Assembly: GCA_023388055.1 (NCBI GenBank)
Contig: JAEWGW010000026.1
Location: forward strand, 1 to 64,000
Length of the DNA stretch: 64,000 nt
Direction of reading: 5' to 3'
Source: Bacillota bacterium
Lineage (GTDB): Bacteria; Bacillota; Bacilli; Paenibacillales; NBRC-103111
The notes beneath the pieces are model-generated. The model saw only the letters and a list, made by a program, of their open reading frames with translations, had not been told where the DNA came from and did no database searches. The position numbers and the translations under genes are program-made. This document shows, one piece after another, positions 7,428 to 15,140 of the stretch. How positions within the stretch are numbered: position 1 is the stretch's first letter; each line of letters begins with the position of its first letter.

Positions 7428-7820
7428 ATGATTAAACGGGTTGGACAAATAATGCTCTATGTGAATAATCAGGATGAGGCGCGGCAGTTTTGGACGGAGC
7501 AAGCCGGATTTCATGTGGTAGCCGAAGAAGACAATGGCGAAGGAATGAGATGGATTGAAATTGCACCTGCCCCGGATGCTGAAACCAGCATTATTCTTCA
7601 TGATAAAGCGTTTGTGGCCAGCATGTCGCCGGAGATAAATCTGGGCACACCCTCCTTGATGTTTTTCTCGGAGGATCTGGATCAGCTGTATGCGGATTTT
7701 AAGGCCAGGCAGGTCACCGTAGGAGAGTTGGTTACCCTCCCCTTTGGACGAGTGTTCAATTTTGCCGACCGGGAGGACAACTATTTCGCCGTGATGGAAA
7801 AGAAGGATACACGCAGCTAA
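7428..7820 (+). CDS. VOC/glyoxalase-fold protein
   Basis: 130 residues, one VOC domain with two beta-alpha-beta-beta-beta halves: IMLYVNNQDEARQFWTEQAG at the start, then LMFFSEDLDQLYADFKARQV, and the final FNFADREDNYFAVMEK. It is a common Firmicute relative of glyoxalase I or bleomycin-resistance proteins. The metal-binding residues are only partly evident, so the substrate is open. GTG 7419 also fits the frame, but ATG 7428 is preferred because AGGCAGGG lies nine bases upstream and MIKRVGQIMLYV is the usual beginning. An intrinsic terminator follows at 7864. Confidence 0.85.
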   Translation: MIKRVGQIMLYVNNQDEARQFWTEQAGFHVVAEEDNGEGMRWIEIAPAPDAETSIILHDKAFVASMSPEINLGTPSLMFFSEDLDQLYADFKARQVTVGELVTLPFGRVFNFADREDNYFAVMEKKDTRS

Positions 7821-7863
7821 GGGAGATACGGGAAATATGCGCTTGTTCCAACCGGATAAACCC

Positions 7864-7902
7864 GCTCTTTGCCACCCGAATGTGGGGGTAAGGGGCTTTT
7901 TT
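7864..7902 (+). terminator. Intrinsic terminator after the VOC gene
   Basis: GCTCTTTGCCACC (from 7864) pairs with GTGGGGGTAAGGGGC (to 7896) through a mostly continuous stem that includes G-T wobbles and one mismatch. Six T residues follow (7897-7902). It isolates the VOC gene from the metal-transport operon. Confidence 0.7.
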
Positions 7903-7915
7903 GCGTTCGAAAATT

Positions 7916-7968
7916 AATGATAATGTTTATCATTTCGCTTGACAAAACAACCCTGGAGAAATTATGTT
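7916..7968 (+). promoter_or_regulatory. Fur-family-like box and promoter of the metal importer
   Basis: AATGATAATGTTTATCATT at 7916-7934 is a perfect 8-3-8 palindrome. It also differs by one base from the 7-1-7 Fur consensus TGATAATnATTATCA. A -35 TTGACA follows at 7939-7944, with TATGTT at 7963-7968 as a fair -10 (18-base spacer). The box ends four bases before the -35, a position suited to a Fur, Zur or MntR-type repressor. Sequence alone does not tell which regulator binds. Confidence 0.6.
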
Positions 7969-8034
7969 GTATGAAAGAATATATTTTGCCTATGTGCAAC
8001 AATATTAACTTCAGGAAAATAGGAGGATCAAAGA

Positions 8035-8997
8035 ATGGGAATCAGACTGGGCAAATGGCGTGTATGGATGGGTGCAGCGGTGTTGGCAGCTGTTGTGGCG
8101 GTGATGACAGCCTGCGGGGACACCGGCAATGGCTCACAGGGCGGCGCGGAGAACGGAAAAATCCGGATTGTCACCACCATTGCCCAAATAGCGGAACCCC
8201 TGTCCGTGATCGGCGGGGATAAGGTTAGTGTGCAAAGTCTGATGGGAGCAGGCGTCGATCCCCATCTGTACAATGCTACCCAAGGGGACATCGGCAAGCT
8301 GGAGAACAGCGATATGATTTTTTACAGCGGACTTCATCTGGAGGCCAATATGGTCCGGGTATTCGAGGAAATGGGCAAGAAAAAACCGACCCTGGGGATT
8401 GGGGAAACGCTGCCCAAGGACCGGTTATTAAAGGATGAGGAAGGCAATACCGACCCGCATATCTGGTTTGACATTGAGCTGTGGAAGCAGAGCCTCGGGG
8501 CAGCGACAGAGAAGCTGAAGGAGCATGCGAAGGAGCATGCTGACTACTTCGAAGCCAACAAGGTCACCTATTTTGCCGAGCTGGATGCCTTGAAGGAGGA
8601 GTCCGTGAGGAAGCTGAGGGAAATCCCCAAGGAGAAACGGGTCCTGATTACCGCCCATGATGCCTTCGGCTACTTCGGCCGGTTGCTGGGGCTGGAGGTC
8701 ATTGGGCTTCAAGGCCTGAGCACAGAGGATGAAGTGGGGCTGACGGATATCGAGGATACAGTGAAGCTGCTGACGGATCATAAGGTGCCGGCCGTGTTTG
8801 TGGAAAGCAGCATTAACCCGGCTTCCATCCAGGCGGTGATTGAAGGGGCCAAGAAGAAGGGGCTGGACGTGAAGCAGGGCGGAGAGCTGTTCTCCGATGC
8901 CATGGGCGCTGCGGGAACCAAGGAAGGCACCTATACCGGCATGTACCGCCACAATGTGGAAACCATCTACAAGGCGCTTAGCGGGAAGGGGGAATAA
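8035..8997 (+). CDS. mntA: Manganese/zinc ABC transporter substrate-binding lipoprotein (TroA/MntA type)
   Basis: 320 residues: signal peptide with lipobox MTAC (Cys near residue 27), so a membrane-anchored extracytoplasmic lipoprotein of the cluster A-I metal-binding family. Putative metal ligands are visible at His77 (GVDPHLYN), His142 (DPHIWF), His208 (TAHDAFGYF) and Asp288 (LFSDAMG). This His-His-His-Asp set is that of Treponema TroA, and the motif GLQGLSTEDE is also TroA/MntA-like. There is no long His-rich loop as in ZnuA, which favours manganese, or mixed Mn/Zn use. ATG 8035 follows AGGAGG. It is the first gene of a four-gene operon, and the symbol is by analogy with B. subtilis mntABCD. 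Confidence 0.88.
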   Translation: MGIRLGKWRVWMGAAVLAAVVAVMTACGDTGNGSQGGAENGKIRIVTTIAQIAEPLSVIGGDKVSVQSLMGAGVDPHLYNATQGDIGKLENSDMIFYSGLHLEANMVRVFEEMGKKKPTLGIGETLPKDRLLKDEEGNTDPHIWFDIELWKQSLGAATEKLKEHAKEHADYFEANKVTYFAELDALKEESVRKLREIPKEKRVLITAHDAFGYFGRLLGLEVIGLQGLSTEDEVGLTDIEDTVKLLTDHKVPAVFVESSINPASIQAVIEGAKKKGLDVKQGGELFSDAMGAAGTKEGTYTGMYRHNVETIYKALSGKGE

Positions 8998-8999
8998 CT

Positions 9000-9737
9000 G
9001 TGCTGCCTGTACTCTGTGTCAAAAGCTTAAGCGCATCCTACCACCGCAATAAGGTATTGGATGAAGTGGATTTTCAAGTGCGCCCCGGCACCATGACAGG
9101 GATCGTAGGCCCTAACGGGGCGGGGAAGTCCACACTGCTGAAGGTAATGCTTAATCTTCATCCCCGGCTGGCAGGGGAGGTGTCCTTTTTTGGCTCCGGG
9201 TATAATCAGGTGAAGGCCCGGATCGGTTATGTTCCCCAACGTGGGTCGGTGGATTGGGATTTTCCCACAGATGCTCTGGATGTGGTGTTGATGGGGTTGT
9301 ACGGGCAGATCGGCTGGCTCAAGTGGCCCAAACGACAGCATAAAGAAAAGGCTATGCAGGCTTTGGACGAAATGGGCATGGCGGATTACGCCAAACGCCA
9401 GATCAGCCAGCTGTCAGGCGGACAGCAGCAGCGGGTGTTTTTGGCCAGAGCTCTGGCCCAGGAGGCGGAGCTGTACTTTCTGGATGAGCCGCTGGCAGGT
9501 GTGGATGCGGCGACGGAACGGGCCATTATGCAGACCTTGAAGACACTGAAGGAAAAAGGGAAAACCGTTCTGGTGGTCCATCATGATCTGCAAACAGTGG
9601 AGGATTATTTCGACCATCTGCTGCTGCTGAACCGGAGGGTAATGGCCCATGGTTCGACGGAAGAGGTGTTTACCAAGGAGAACATCTTCAAAACCTATGG
9701 CGGCGTGCTGCGCTGGATGGGGGAGAAATTAGGATGA
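9000..9737 (+). CDS. mntB: Manganese/zinc ABC transporter ATP-binding protein
   Basis: 245 residues. Walker A GPNGAGKST at 37-45, signature LSGGQQQR near 139, Walker B LYFLDEP near 159 and the switch His in LVVHHDL are all intact. It drives metal import together with the two permeases encoded immediately downstream. The motif IGYVPQRGSVDWDFP after the first beta strand is typical of the Mn/Zn transporter ATPases. The start is GTG 9000, two bases after the stop of the binding-protein gene. Its last four bases overlap the next gene (ATGA), so the whole operon is translationally coupled. Confidence 0.93.
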   Translation: MLPVLCVKSLSASYHRNKVLDEVDFQVRPGTMTGIVGPNGAGKSTLLKVMLNLHPRLAGEVSFFGSGYNQVKARIGYVPQRGSVDWDFPTDALDVVLMGLYGQIGWLKWPKRQHKEKAMQALDEMGMADYAKRQISQLSGGQQQRVFLARALAQEAELYFLDEPLAGVDAATERAIMQTLKTLKEKGKTVLVVHHDLQTVEDYFDHLLLLNRRVMAHGSTEEVFTKENIFKTYGGVLRWMGEKLG

Positions 9738-10654
9738 TACAGCTGTCGCATAACGCACAATGGGTGCTGCTCAGCACCTTGATTCTGGGGATAGCCGCAG
9801 GGGTCATCGGCTGCTTTGCTTATTGGAAGCGGCAGAGCCTGATGAGCGACGCCTTGTCCCATGCAGCATTGCCGGGAGTGGTGGCCGGATTTATGGCGGT
9901 GGGCGCCAAAAGTCTGCCTGCGATGATCGGAGGTGCGGCTGCAAGCGCGCTGCTGGGAGCGGCCCTCATCCATTGGATCCGCTCCAACTCCCGGGTGAAG
10001 GAGGATGCGGCCATGGGGATTGTGCTGTCCGTATTCTTCGGGTTGGGGATCATGCTCCTGACCTTCGCCAGCCGGACGGCAAGCGGCAATCAAAGCGGAC
10101 TGGACAGCTTTATCTTCGGCCAGGCGGCGTCCATGGTCCGACAGGATGTTTGGACCATGACGGGTTTGGCATTGGTGGTCATTCTGGTGGCCGCCGTGGG
10201 CTTTAAGGAATGGAAGCTGTTTTTGTTCGATGGAGCCTTCGGAAAGGGGCTGGGCTTGTCGGGGCGGGTGATGAACAGCCTGTATATGGCCGTTCTGGTC
10301 CTGGTTATTGTTCTGGGCATCCAATCCGTTGGGGTCATCCTCATGTCAGCGCTTCTGATCATTCCTCCGGTTAGCGCCCGTTATTGGACCCACTCCTTCG
10401 GCGGAATGCTCATCCTGGCCGGAGCCTTCGGCGGTGGGGCGGGTATACTGGGCACCCTGGTCAGCACCATGGGCAAGGGCTGGCCCACAGGTCCGTTTAT
10501 TGTGCTGGTAGCCACGGGACTGTTTGTTGTCTCCTTATTCTTCGGTGTGCGTAAGGGTTTGTTGGTGATGTATATGGAGCGGCTGGCCCAACAAAGAAAG
10601 CTGTCTATGGAAACTGCCGAACCGCGCAAGCTGAAGGAGGGGGTGGGATCATGA
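9734..10654 (+). CDS. mntC: Manganese/zinc ABC transporter permease, first copy
   Basis: 306 residues with eight or nine predicted membrane segments of the ABC-3 family (FecCD-like fold for metal ions). GCFAYWKRQSLMSDALSHAA and LPGVVAGF near residues 30-55 carry the conserved D-A-x-S-H motif. VILMSALLIIPPVSARYWT near 200 is the other signature. It forms the membrane pore with the second permease. ATG 9734 overlaps the stop of the ATPase gene by four bases, and its own stop overlaps the next start. The C-terminal cytoplasmic tail after residue 275 is long and charged. Confidence 0.9.
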   Translation: MIQLSHNAQWVLLSTLILGIAAGVIGCFAYWKRQSLMSDALSHAALPGVVAGFMAVGAKSLPAMIGGAAASALLGAALIHWIRSNSRVKEDAAMGIVLSVFFGLGIMLLTFASRTASGNQSGLDSFIFGQAASMVRQDVWTMTGLALVVILVAAVGFKEWKLFLFDGAFGKGLGLSGRVMNSLYMAVLVLVIVLGIQSVGVILMSALLIIPPVSARYWTHSFGGMLILAGAFGGGAGILGTLVSTMGKGWPTGPFIVLVATGLFVVSLFFGVRKGLLVMYMERLAQQRKLSMETAEPRKLKEGVGS

Positions 10655-11550
10655 GCTACAGCGGCTGGATTATTCTGACCTCCTCTCTGGTGGGGCTGTC
10701 CTGCGGTATGATCGGGGTGCTCCTGATCCTGCGCCGGATGGCCATGATGGCCGATGCCATCAGCCATACGGTATTGCTGGGTATCGTTGTGGCATTTCTC
10801 CTTACCCGGGAGCTGAGCGGCTTCCATATGCTGATCGGTTCGGTGGCGGCGGGGCTTCTGACAGCAGTGCTGGTCCAGTGGTTCCATGCCCGTGGCGTCC
10901 AGCAGGAGGCTTCCATCGGCATTGTGTTCACCTCTATGTTTGCCCTGGGAGTGGTGCTGATTGCCACCAAGGTGGGAAACGCTCATTTGGACGTAAAACA
11001 TGCCTTGATGGGAGAAATTACCTTTATCCCTTGGGAGACGGTGGAGCTTCCGGTGATCGGAGCGCTGCCGGAGGCGGTGGTGCTGCTTACGGCTGTGCTG
11101 GTAGCGGTGGCGGCGGTAATCCTCCTGTTCTTCAAGGAGTGGAAGCTGACCTCCTTCGATCCTGCACTGGCAGCGAGTTTGGGCCTGCCGGTGATGCTGA
11201 TGCATTATGTATTCATGTCACTGGTATCCGTCACTACCGTAGCCTCCTTCGATGCTGTGGGAGCCATCCTGGTGGTGGCGATGCTGATTACCCCCGCCTC
11301 GGCAGCTTATCTCTGGACGGACCGGCTGTCGGTGATGATGGGGTTAAGCGGCGCTTTCGGCGTGGTATCCGCCATAGCGGGCTATTATCTGGCGGTGTGG
11401 CTGGACACCTCCATCTCCGGCTCCATGGCCTTTGCCACCGGCGTGCTGTTCCTGGCCAGCTTCCTTCTGTCTCCCAAACACGGTATGGTATCCAAATGGC
11501 TTAAGCCGGCAGTGGCGGTACAAGCCGCAGAGTCGGGTGCCTTAGAATAA
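10651..11550 (+). CDS. mntD: Manganese/zinc ABC transporter permease, second copy
   Basis: 299 residues, another ABC-3 family permease. RMAMMADAISHTVLLGIV supplies the D-A-x-S-H motif and VGAILVVAMLITPASAAYLW the second conserved region. The presence of two different permease genes is characteristic of troABCD/mntABCD systems, where they probably form a heterodimer, whereas ZnuB works as a single species. ATG 10651 overlaps the previous stop. This is the last gene of the operon. No simple terminator follows; instead two symmetric repeat arrays fill the 600-base gap before the next operon and may form terminal RNA structure. Confidence 0.9.
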   Translation: MSYSGWIILTSSLVGLSCGMIGVLLILRRMAMMADAISHTVLLGIVVAFLLTRELSGFHMLIGSVAAGLLTAVLVQWFHARGVQQEASIGIVFTSMFALGVVLIATKVGNAHLDVKHALMGEITFIPWETVELPVIGALPEAVVLLTAVLVAVAAVILLFFKEWKLTSFDPALAASLGLPVMLMHYVFMSLVSVTTVASFDAVGAILVVAMLITPASAAYLWTDRLSVMMGLSGAFGVVSAIAGYYLAVWLDTSISGSMAFATGVLFLASFLLSPKHGMVSKWLKPAVAVQAAESGALE

Positions 11551-11586
11551 AACATAGGACGGCTGAAATTAACCTCTCCAATAATC

Positions 11587-11718
11587 TAACGAATCTGTAG
11601 ACTCGCTAATTGTCCGAATTTGCGCCGAAATGCGTTCAAAGGATGCGAATAGCGTGAAATGGATTCGTTAGATTTTTTCGTGTCCGTTTTGGCAAAATAG
11701 CGCGTTGTAGATTCTTTA
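11587..11718. repeat. Array B: one direct and two inverted units
   Basis: A 22-base unit starting TAACGAATC and ending CGCTA occurs at 11587-11608 (plus) and 11648-11670 (minus). A weaker minus copy has TAAAGAATC as its start (complement of 11710-11718). The plus and first minus copies are about 61 bases apart centre to centre, and the two minus copies about 48. A decayed fourth copy may overlap the permease stop near 11540. The unit shares TAACG...G-C/T-TA ends with arrays A and D. Confidence 0.65.
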
Positions 11719-11792
11719 GCCGGATTCCAGCTGTGTTGAGCAGATGAGTGGTCCGGGCATCACATCCGTCGGCTATGAGCATGTACCCGAGC

Positions 11793-11976
11793 AGGGGCCA
11801 AATGCAAAAGTACATCTATTTTCTGGGAGGAGCGCGTGACGGAGGGGCCAAATGCAAAAGTGCATTTATTTCCTGCGGATTCCACCAGTGGGGCAGAGTC
11901 AACGAGAATTAGATGCACTTTTGCAGGATAAGCGGCTATAAGGAGAGGTTTCTTCAAAAATAACTGCATTTTTGCA
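11793..11976. repeat. Array C: four units, two direct then two inverted
   Basis: The core TGCAAAAGTGCA and its variants occur at 11803-11814 and 11853-11864 (plus) and 11914-11925 and 11965-11976 (minus). Similarity reaches beyond the core: plus copies are preceded by GGGGCCAAA and followed by TCTATTTTC-like sequence. Centre spacings are 50, 61 and 51 bases. The unit differs from that of arrays A, B and D, but the geometry is the same. No gene is visible in this gap. Confidence 0.8.
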
Positions 11977-12061
11977 GGATGGGGTTGTTGGCGGAGTAGA
12001 GGGGCTCCCTGATGCCGAATATGGCAGGGGGGGTTATGTGTGGGGAAAAGAGAATTTGATG

Positions 12062-12121
12062 TTGACAAATTAAATAGTAATAATTACAGTTATAAGAGAA
12101 CTATAATAGTAATATTTACGA
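12062..12121 (+). promoter_or_regulatory. Promoter with two Zur-like boxes before the chelatase/importer operon
   Basis: TTGACA (12062-12067), a 17-base spacer and TACAGT (12085-12090) form a plausible promoter. TAGTAATAATTACAG (12075-12089), with perfect core GTAATnATTAC, covers the spacer and touches the -10. A second copy TAGTAATATTTACGA lies at 12107-12121. Against my recollection of the Bacillus Zur consensus TCGTAATnATTACGA they match at 12 and 13 of 15 positions. The centres are 32 bp apart, three helical turns. A PerR- or Fur-type protein is an alternative binder. Confidence 0.6.
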
Positions 12122-12152
12122 AATAAGAGAAAAGACCGGAGGCAGCAGCAGT

Positions 12153-13208
12153 ATGAAGAAAAATCGGGTTACAGTTCTATCCATCGGTTTTCTGGCGGGG
12201 GTAATACTGACAGGGTGTGGCGTTCAACAGGATGCACAAAACGGAGCGCAGCCGGAGGTGACAGCAGCGGCTTCATCTGCGGTTTTCGCCCAACCGGCTT
12301 CTCCCCAGACGGCTCCCCCGCAGGCCACAGGCAAGCTTACTCTTACGGATGACCTGAAGCGTACGGTGGTTCTGGAGCGGAAGCCGGAACGGATTGTGGT
12401 GCTTTCGCCGGAAATGCTGGAGCTGATGTATGCTATCGGCGGTACCGCTGTGGGGCGGGCCGAGGCGGCCGGTATAATTCCGCCCAAAGGAGCGGAGAAC
12501 GTGCCTGCAGTCGGGCAGATGCGCCAGGTAAGTCTGGAGCAGGTGCTGGCGTTGAAGCCGGATCTGGTTATTGGGCAGCCTGTTTTCCATAAGGATATGG
12601 AGCAGACCCTGACCGCCAGCGGCATCCCTGTTGCGTTCCTCAAGCTGGGTTCACTGGAGGAGGTTCATGCCAAAACGGAGCTGTTGGGCCGGATTACGGG
12701 GAAAGAGGCGGAGGCCCAAAAGGCTCTAGCCGGGATGGACAACCGGGTGGAGCAGGTGATAAAGAAGCTGCCTGCCGAGATGCCCACCTTTGTGAATTTG
12801 AATGTAACCCCAGGAGTGGTCTCCATCCAGCGGAACGATATGGCCGGGCTGGAGATCGCCAAAAAGATGAATCTGGTGAATGTGGCGGAGGAGCTGCCTA
12901 CAGACAAGCCGGATGCCAGTACACTGCCTTACAGTCTTGAAAAACTCATCGAGAAGAACCCGGACTATATCTTCCTCATTATCCACGGCAGCAAGGAAGC
13001 AGGCGAGAAGAAGATCAAAACGGAAATGGAAAGCAATCCGGCTTGGTCCTCCCTAAAGGCTGTTCAGGAGAAAAAAGTGATCGTCATGCCCTCCGAGCTG
13101 TTCCTGACCAATCCGGGGCTGAAATATGATGAGTCTATGATGTATCTGGGACAGTTTGTGTATCCTGATGCTTACGGCCAGCCGCAAACCGCAGGCAAGG
13201 TGCAATAG
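12153..13208 (+). CDS. FecB/BtuF-type ABC transporter substrate-binding lipoprotein
   Basis: 351 residues. Signal peptide with lipobox LTGC (Cys near 22), then a Gln/Ala/Pro-rich linker to about residue 60, then a periplasmic-binding domain of the siderophore/heme/vitamin B12 class. The domain begins LTDDLKRTVVLERKPERIVV and has RMRQVSLEQ-like and ALKPDLVIG motifs. The ligand is unknown: ferric siderophore, heme, corrinoid or a metal-metallophore complex would all fit. ATG 12153 follows GGAGG. It is the first of six same-strand genes with overlaps or one-base gaps, ending in a CobN-like chelatase, so its ligand is probably a substrate or product of that chelatase. Confidence 0.85.
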   Translation: MKKNRVTVLSIGFLAGVILTGCGVQQDAQNGAQPEVTAAASSAVFAQPASPQTAPPQATGKLTLTDDLKRTVVLERKPERIVVLSPEMLELMYAIGGTAVGRAEAAGIIPPKGAENVPAVGQMRQVSLEQVLALKPDLVIGQPVFHKDMEQTLTASGIPVAFLKLGSLEEVHAKTELLGRITGKEAEAQKALAGMDNRVEQVIKKLPAEMPTFVNLNVTPGVVSIQRNDMAGLEIAKKMNLVNVAEELPTDKPDASTLPYSLEKLIEKNPDYIFLIIHGSKEAGEKKIKTEMESNPAWSSLKAVQEKKVIVMPSELFLTNPGLKYDESMMYLGQFVYPDAYGQPQTAGKVQ

Positions 13209-13209
13209 T

Positions 13210-14331
13210 ATGGGCCAAGCAACCGAAAGCTTGCCGGCTGGAGAAGGACAGGGGTCCAGTTTCGAGCCTGGACCGGAAACCAGCTTCGAACCCGGAGTTC
13301 CATCCGGACCCGGAACGAAACAAAAGGCTGTAACTGTCCCACTGCGGGACAGACCGGCTTGGGGGCTGCTGATGCTGGCCATGCTTGGCTGCTGCGTGAT
13401 TGCATCGGTCCTGTTCAGCATCTACAGCGGCGCCGTGAAGGTTCCCTTGGGGGATATCTCCCGGTACATACTGGATGACACCTTCCAGGGTCCGTTCCGC
13501 TCCATCGTATGGAATATCCGGATTCCCCGGGCGATCGTGGGACTTCTTGTGGGAGCCAGCCTCGCCGTTTCGGGAGCGCTGCTGCAAGGAGTCATGCGCA
13601 ATCCTCTGGCCGATCCGCAAATTATCGGGGTATCCAGCGGTGCGGGCCTGTTCAGCATTCTGATTCTGATCGTATTCCAGGAATATGAATACCTGCTGCC
13701 GCCCGCCGCATTTGTGGGAGCGACCCTGGCGGCAGTGATCATTTACAGCTTGGCCTGGAAGGACGGGATCAATCCCGTTCGGATCGTGTTGGCGGGAGCG
13801 GCGGTGTCCGCCTTCCTGGGCGCAGGGATATCCGGGCTGATGATCTTTTACAGTGACCGGGTGCACGGGGCGCTAATCTTTATGGTAGGCGGCTTATCTG
13901 CCAAAAGCTGGCCCCACGTCTGGATTATTGCCCCGTATGCGGCGTCGGGGCTGCTCCTGGCTGGCCTGGGAGCCGGGCGGATGAACCTGCTTATGCTGGG
14001 GGATGCGGCGGCCCGGAATCTGGGTGTCCGGGTGGAATGGGTCCGCCTATCCATGACGGCGGTGGCTACATTGCTTGCGGCAAGCTCGGTTAGTGTGGCG
14101 GGACTGTTGGGCTTTGTGGGACTGATCGTGCCGCACGCCACCAGGCTGATGATCGGCAAGGATTACAGGCTGCTTCTGCCTGCATCGGCCTTGCTGGGGG
14201 CGGCCGTCGTCACTATCTGCGACACGCTGGCCCGTTTACTCTGGGCGCCTACGGAGCTGCCGGTGGGGATTATTATGGGAGCCGTAGGGGCGCCGTTTTT
14301 TCTGTATTTATTGAGGAGGCAAACCATGTGA
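13210..14331 (+). CDS. FecCD-type ABC transporter permease
   Basis: About 373 residues. A FecCD-family permease with about ten membrane segments follows an unusual hydrophilic N-terminal tail of some 50 residues rich in Gly, Pro, Ser and Glu, containing the doublet SFEPG twice. Family landmarks include IRIPRAIVGLLVGASLAVSG, GALLQGVMRNPLADPQIIGV (the coupling region), and GLLGFVGLIVPHATRLMIG. The frame is open earlier, but ATG 13210 is one base after the upstream stop and is the likely start. A single permease gene implies a homodimer. It works with the ATPase that overlaps its end. Confidence 0.88.
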   Translation: MGQATESLPAGEGQGSSFEPGPETSFEPGVPSGPGTKQKAVTVPLRDRPAWGLLMLAMLGCCVIASVLFSIYSGAVKVPLGDISRYILDDTFQGPFRSIVWNIRIPRAIVGLLVGASLAVSGALLQGVMRNPLADPQIIGVSSGAGLFSILILIVFQEYEYLLPPAAFVGATLAAVIIYSLAWKDGINPVRIVLAGAAVSAFLGAGISGLMIFYSDRVHGALIFMVGGLSAKSWPHVWIIAPYAASGLLLAGLGAGRMNLLMLGDAAARNLGVRVEWVRLSMTAVATLLAASSVSVAGLLGFVGLIVPHATRLMIGKDYRLLLPASALLGAAVVTICDTLARLLWAPTELPVGIIMGAVGAPFFLYLLRRQTM

Positions 14332-15140
14332 GCATGCTGGAAGCAACGGATTTGCAGCTTGACTATGGCAATGGCCGGGCCATTGTGGACGGTTTGTCCC
14401 TGCATCTGCCCAAGGGTAAGATATACAGCATTATCGGCCCCAACGGATGCGGCAAAAGTACGCTTCTGCGGGCCTTGTCCCGGCAGCTAAGGCCGTCTGG
14501 TGGGCAAGTGCTGCTGGATGGCAAGAATTTGTTCCGCACCCCTCCCAAGGAGGCGGCCAGGAAGCTGTCCTTTTTGGCCCAAATCCAGGAGAGGGTGGAG
14601 ATGAAGGTAAAGGATCTGGTGGCGTACGGGCGGACGCCCTACCGGTCACTGGGCCAAACCCGGCAGACCGGGCAGGACCGGAGCATTGTGGCCTGGGCAA
14701 TGGAGGCTACTGCGGTTGCAGCCATGGCGGAACGGGATGTGGCCGACTTAAGCGGCGGTGAGCGGCAGCGGGTTTGGATTGCCATGGCCTTGGCTCAACG
14801 CCCGGAGCTGCTGCTGCTGGATGAACCTACCACTTACCTGGATATCTGCCATCAGATGGAGGTGCTGGAGCTTCTGCAGCAGCTGAACCGGACGTACGGC
14901 ATGACCATTCTGATGGTGCTCCATGAGATGAATCAGGCCTGCCAGTTTTCCGATGAGATAATCGTGATGAAGGAGGGTGCCATCCATGCCCGTGGAGAGC
15001 CCCTTGAGGTGATGACCCCGGAGCTGTTGCAGGAGGTTTTTCAGGTCAAGGCTATCGTCGGCAAGGATGGGGATACCGGCAAACCCTATTGCCGGATTCA
15101 AGGGAGAATGACCAGACAGGAGAGAGGGATTGTAATATGA
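14328..15140 (+). CDS. FecE-type ABC transporter ATP-binding protein
   Basis: 270 residues. Walker A GPNGCGKST at 37-45, signature LSGGERQRV near 141, Walker B LLLLDEPTTYLD and the switch His in MVLHEMNQ are intact. KVKDLVAYGRTPYRSLG is typical of siderophore/heme/B12 import ATPases. GTG 14328 overlaps the permease stop; ATG 14334 is a possible alternative. Its stop overlaps the start of the ChlI-like gene (ATGA), so importer and chelatase are translationally coupled, which is strong evidence that they act in one process. Confidence 0.92.
   Translation: MSMLEATDLQLDYGNGRAIVDGLSLHLPKGKIYSIIGPNGCGKSTLLRALSRQLRPSGGQVLLDGKNLFRTPPKEAARKLSFLAQIQERVEMKVKDLVAYGRTPYRSLGQTRQTGQDRSIVAWAMEATAVAAMAERDVADLSGGERQRVWIAMALAQRPELLLLDEPTTYLDICHQMEVLELLQQLNRTYGMTILMVLHEMNQACQFSDEIIVMKEGAIHARGEPLEVMTPELLQEVFQVKAIVGKDGDTGKPYCRIQGRMTRQERGIVI

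Noticed and set aside
11980..12152. Cobalamin riboswitch before the chelatase/importer operon
   Set aside because: The leader after the promoter is only about 60 bases and lacks any B12-box-like GCCACTG core, so a riboswitch of that size does not fit.
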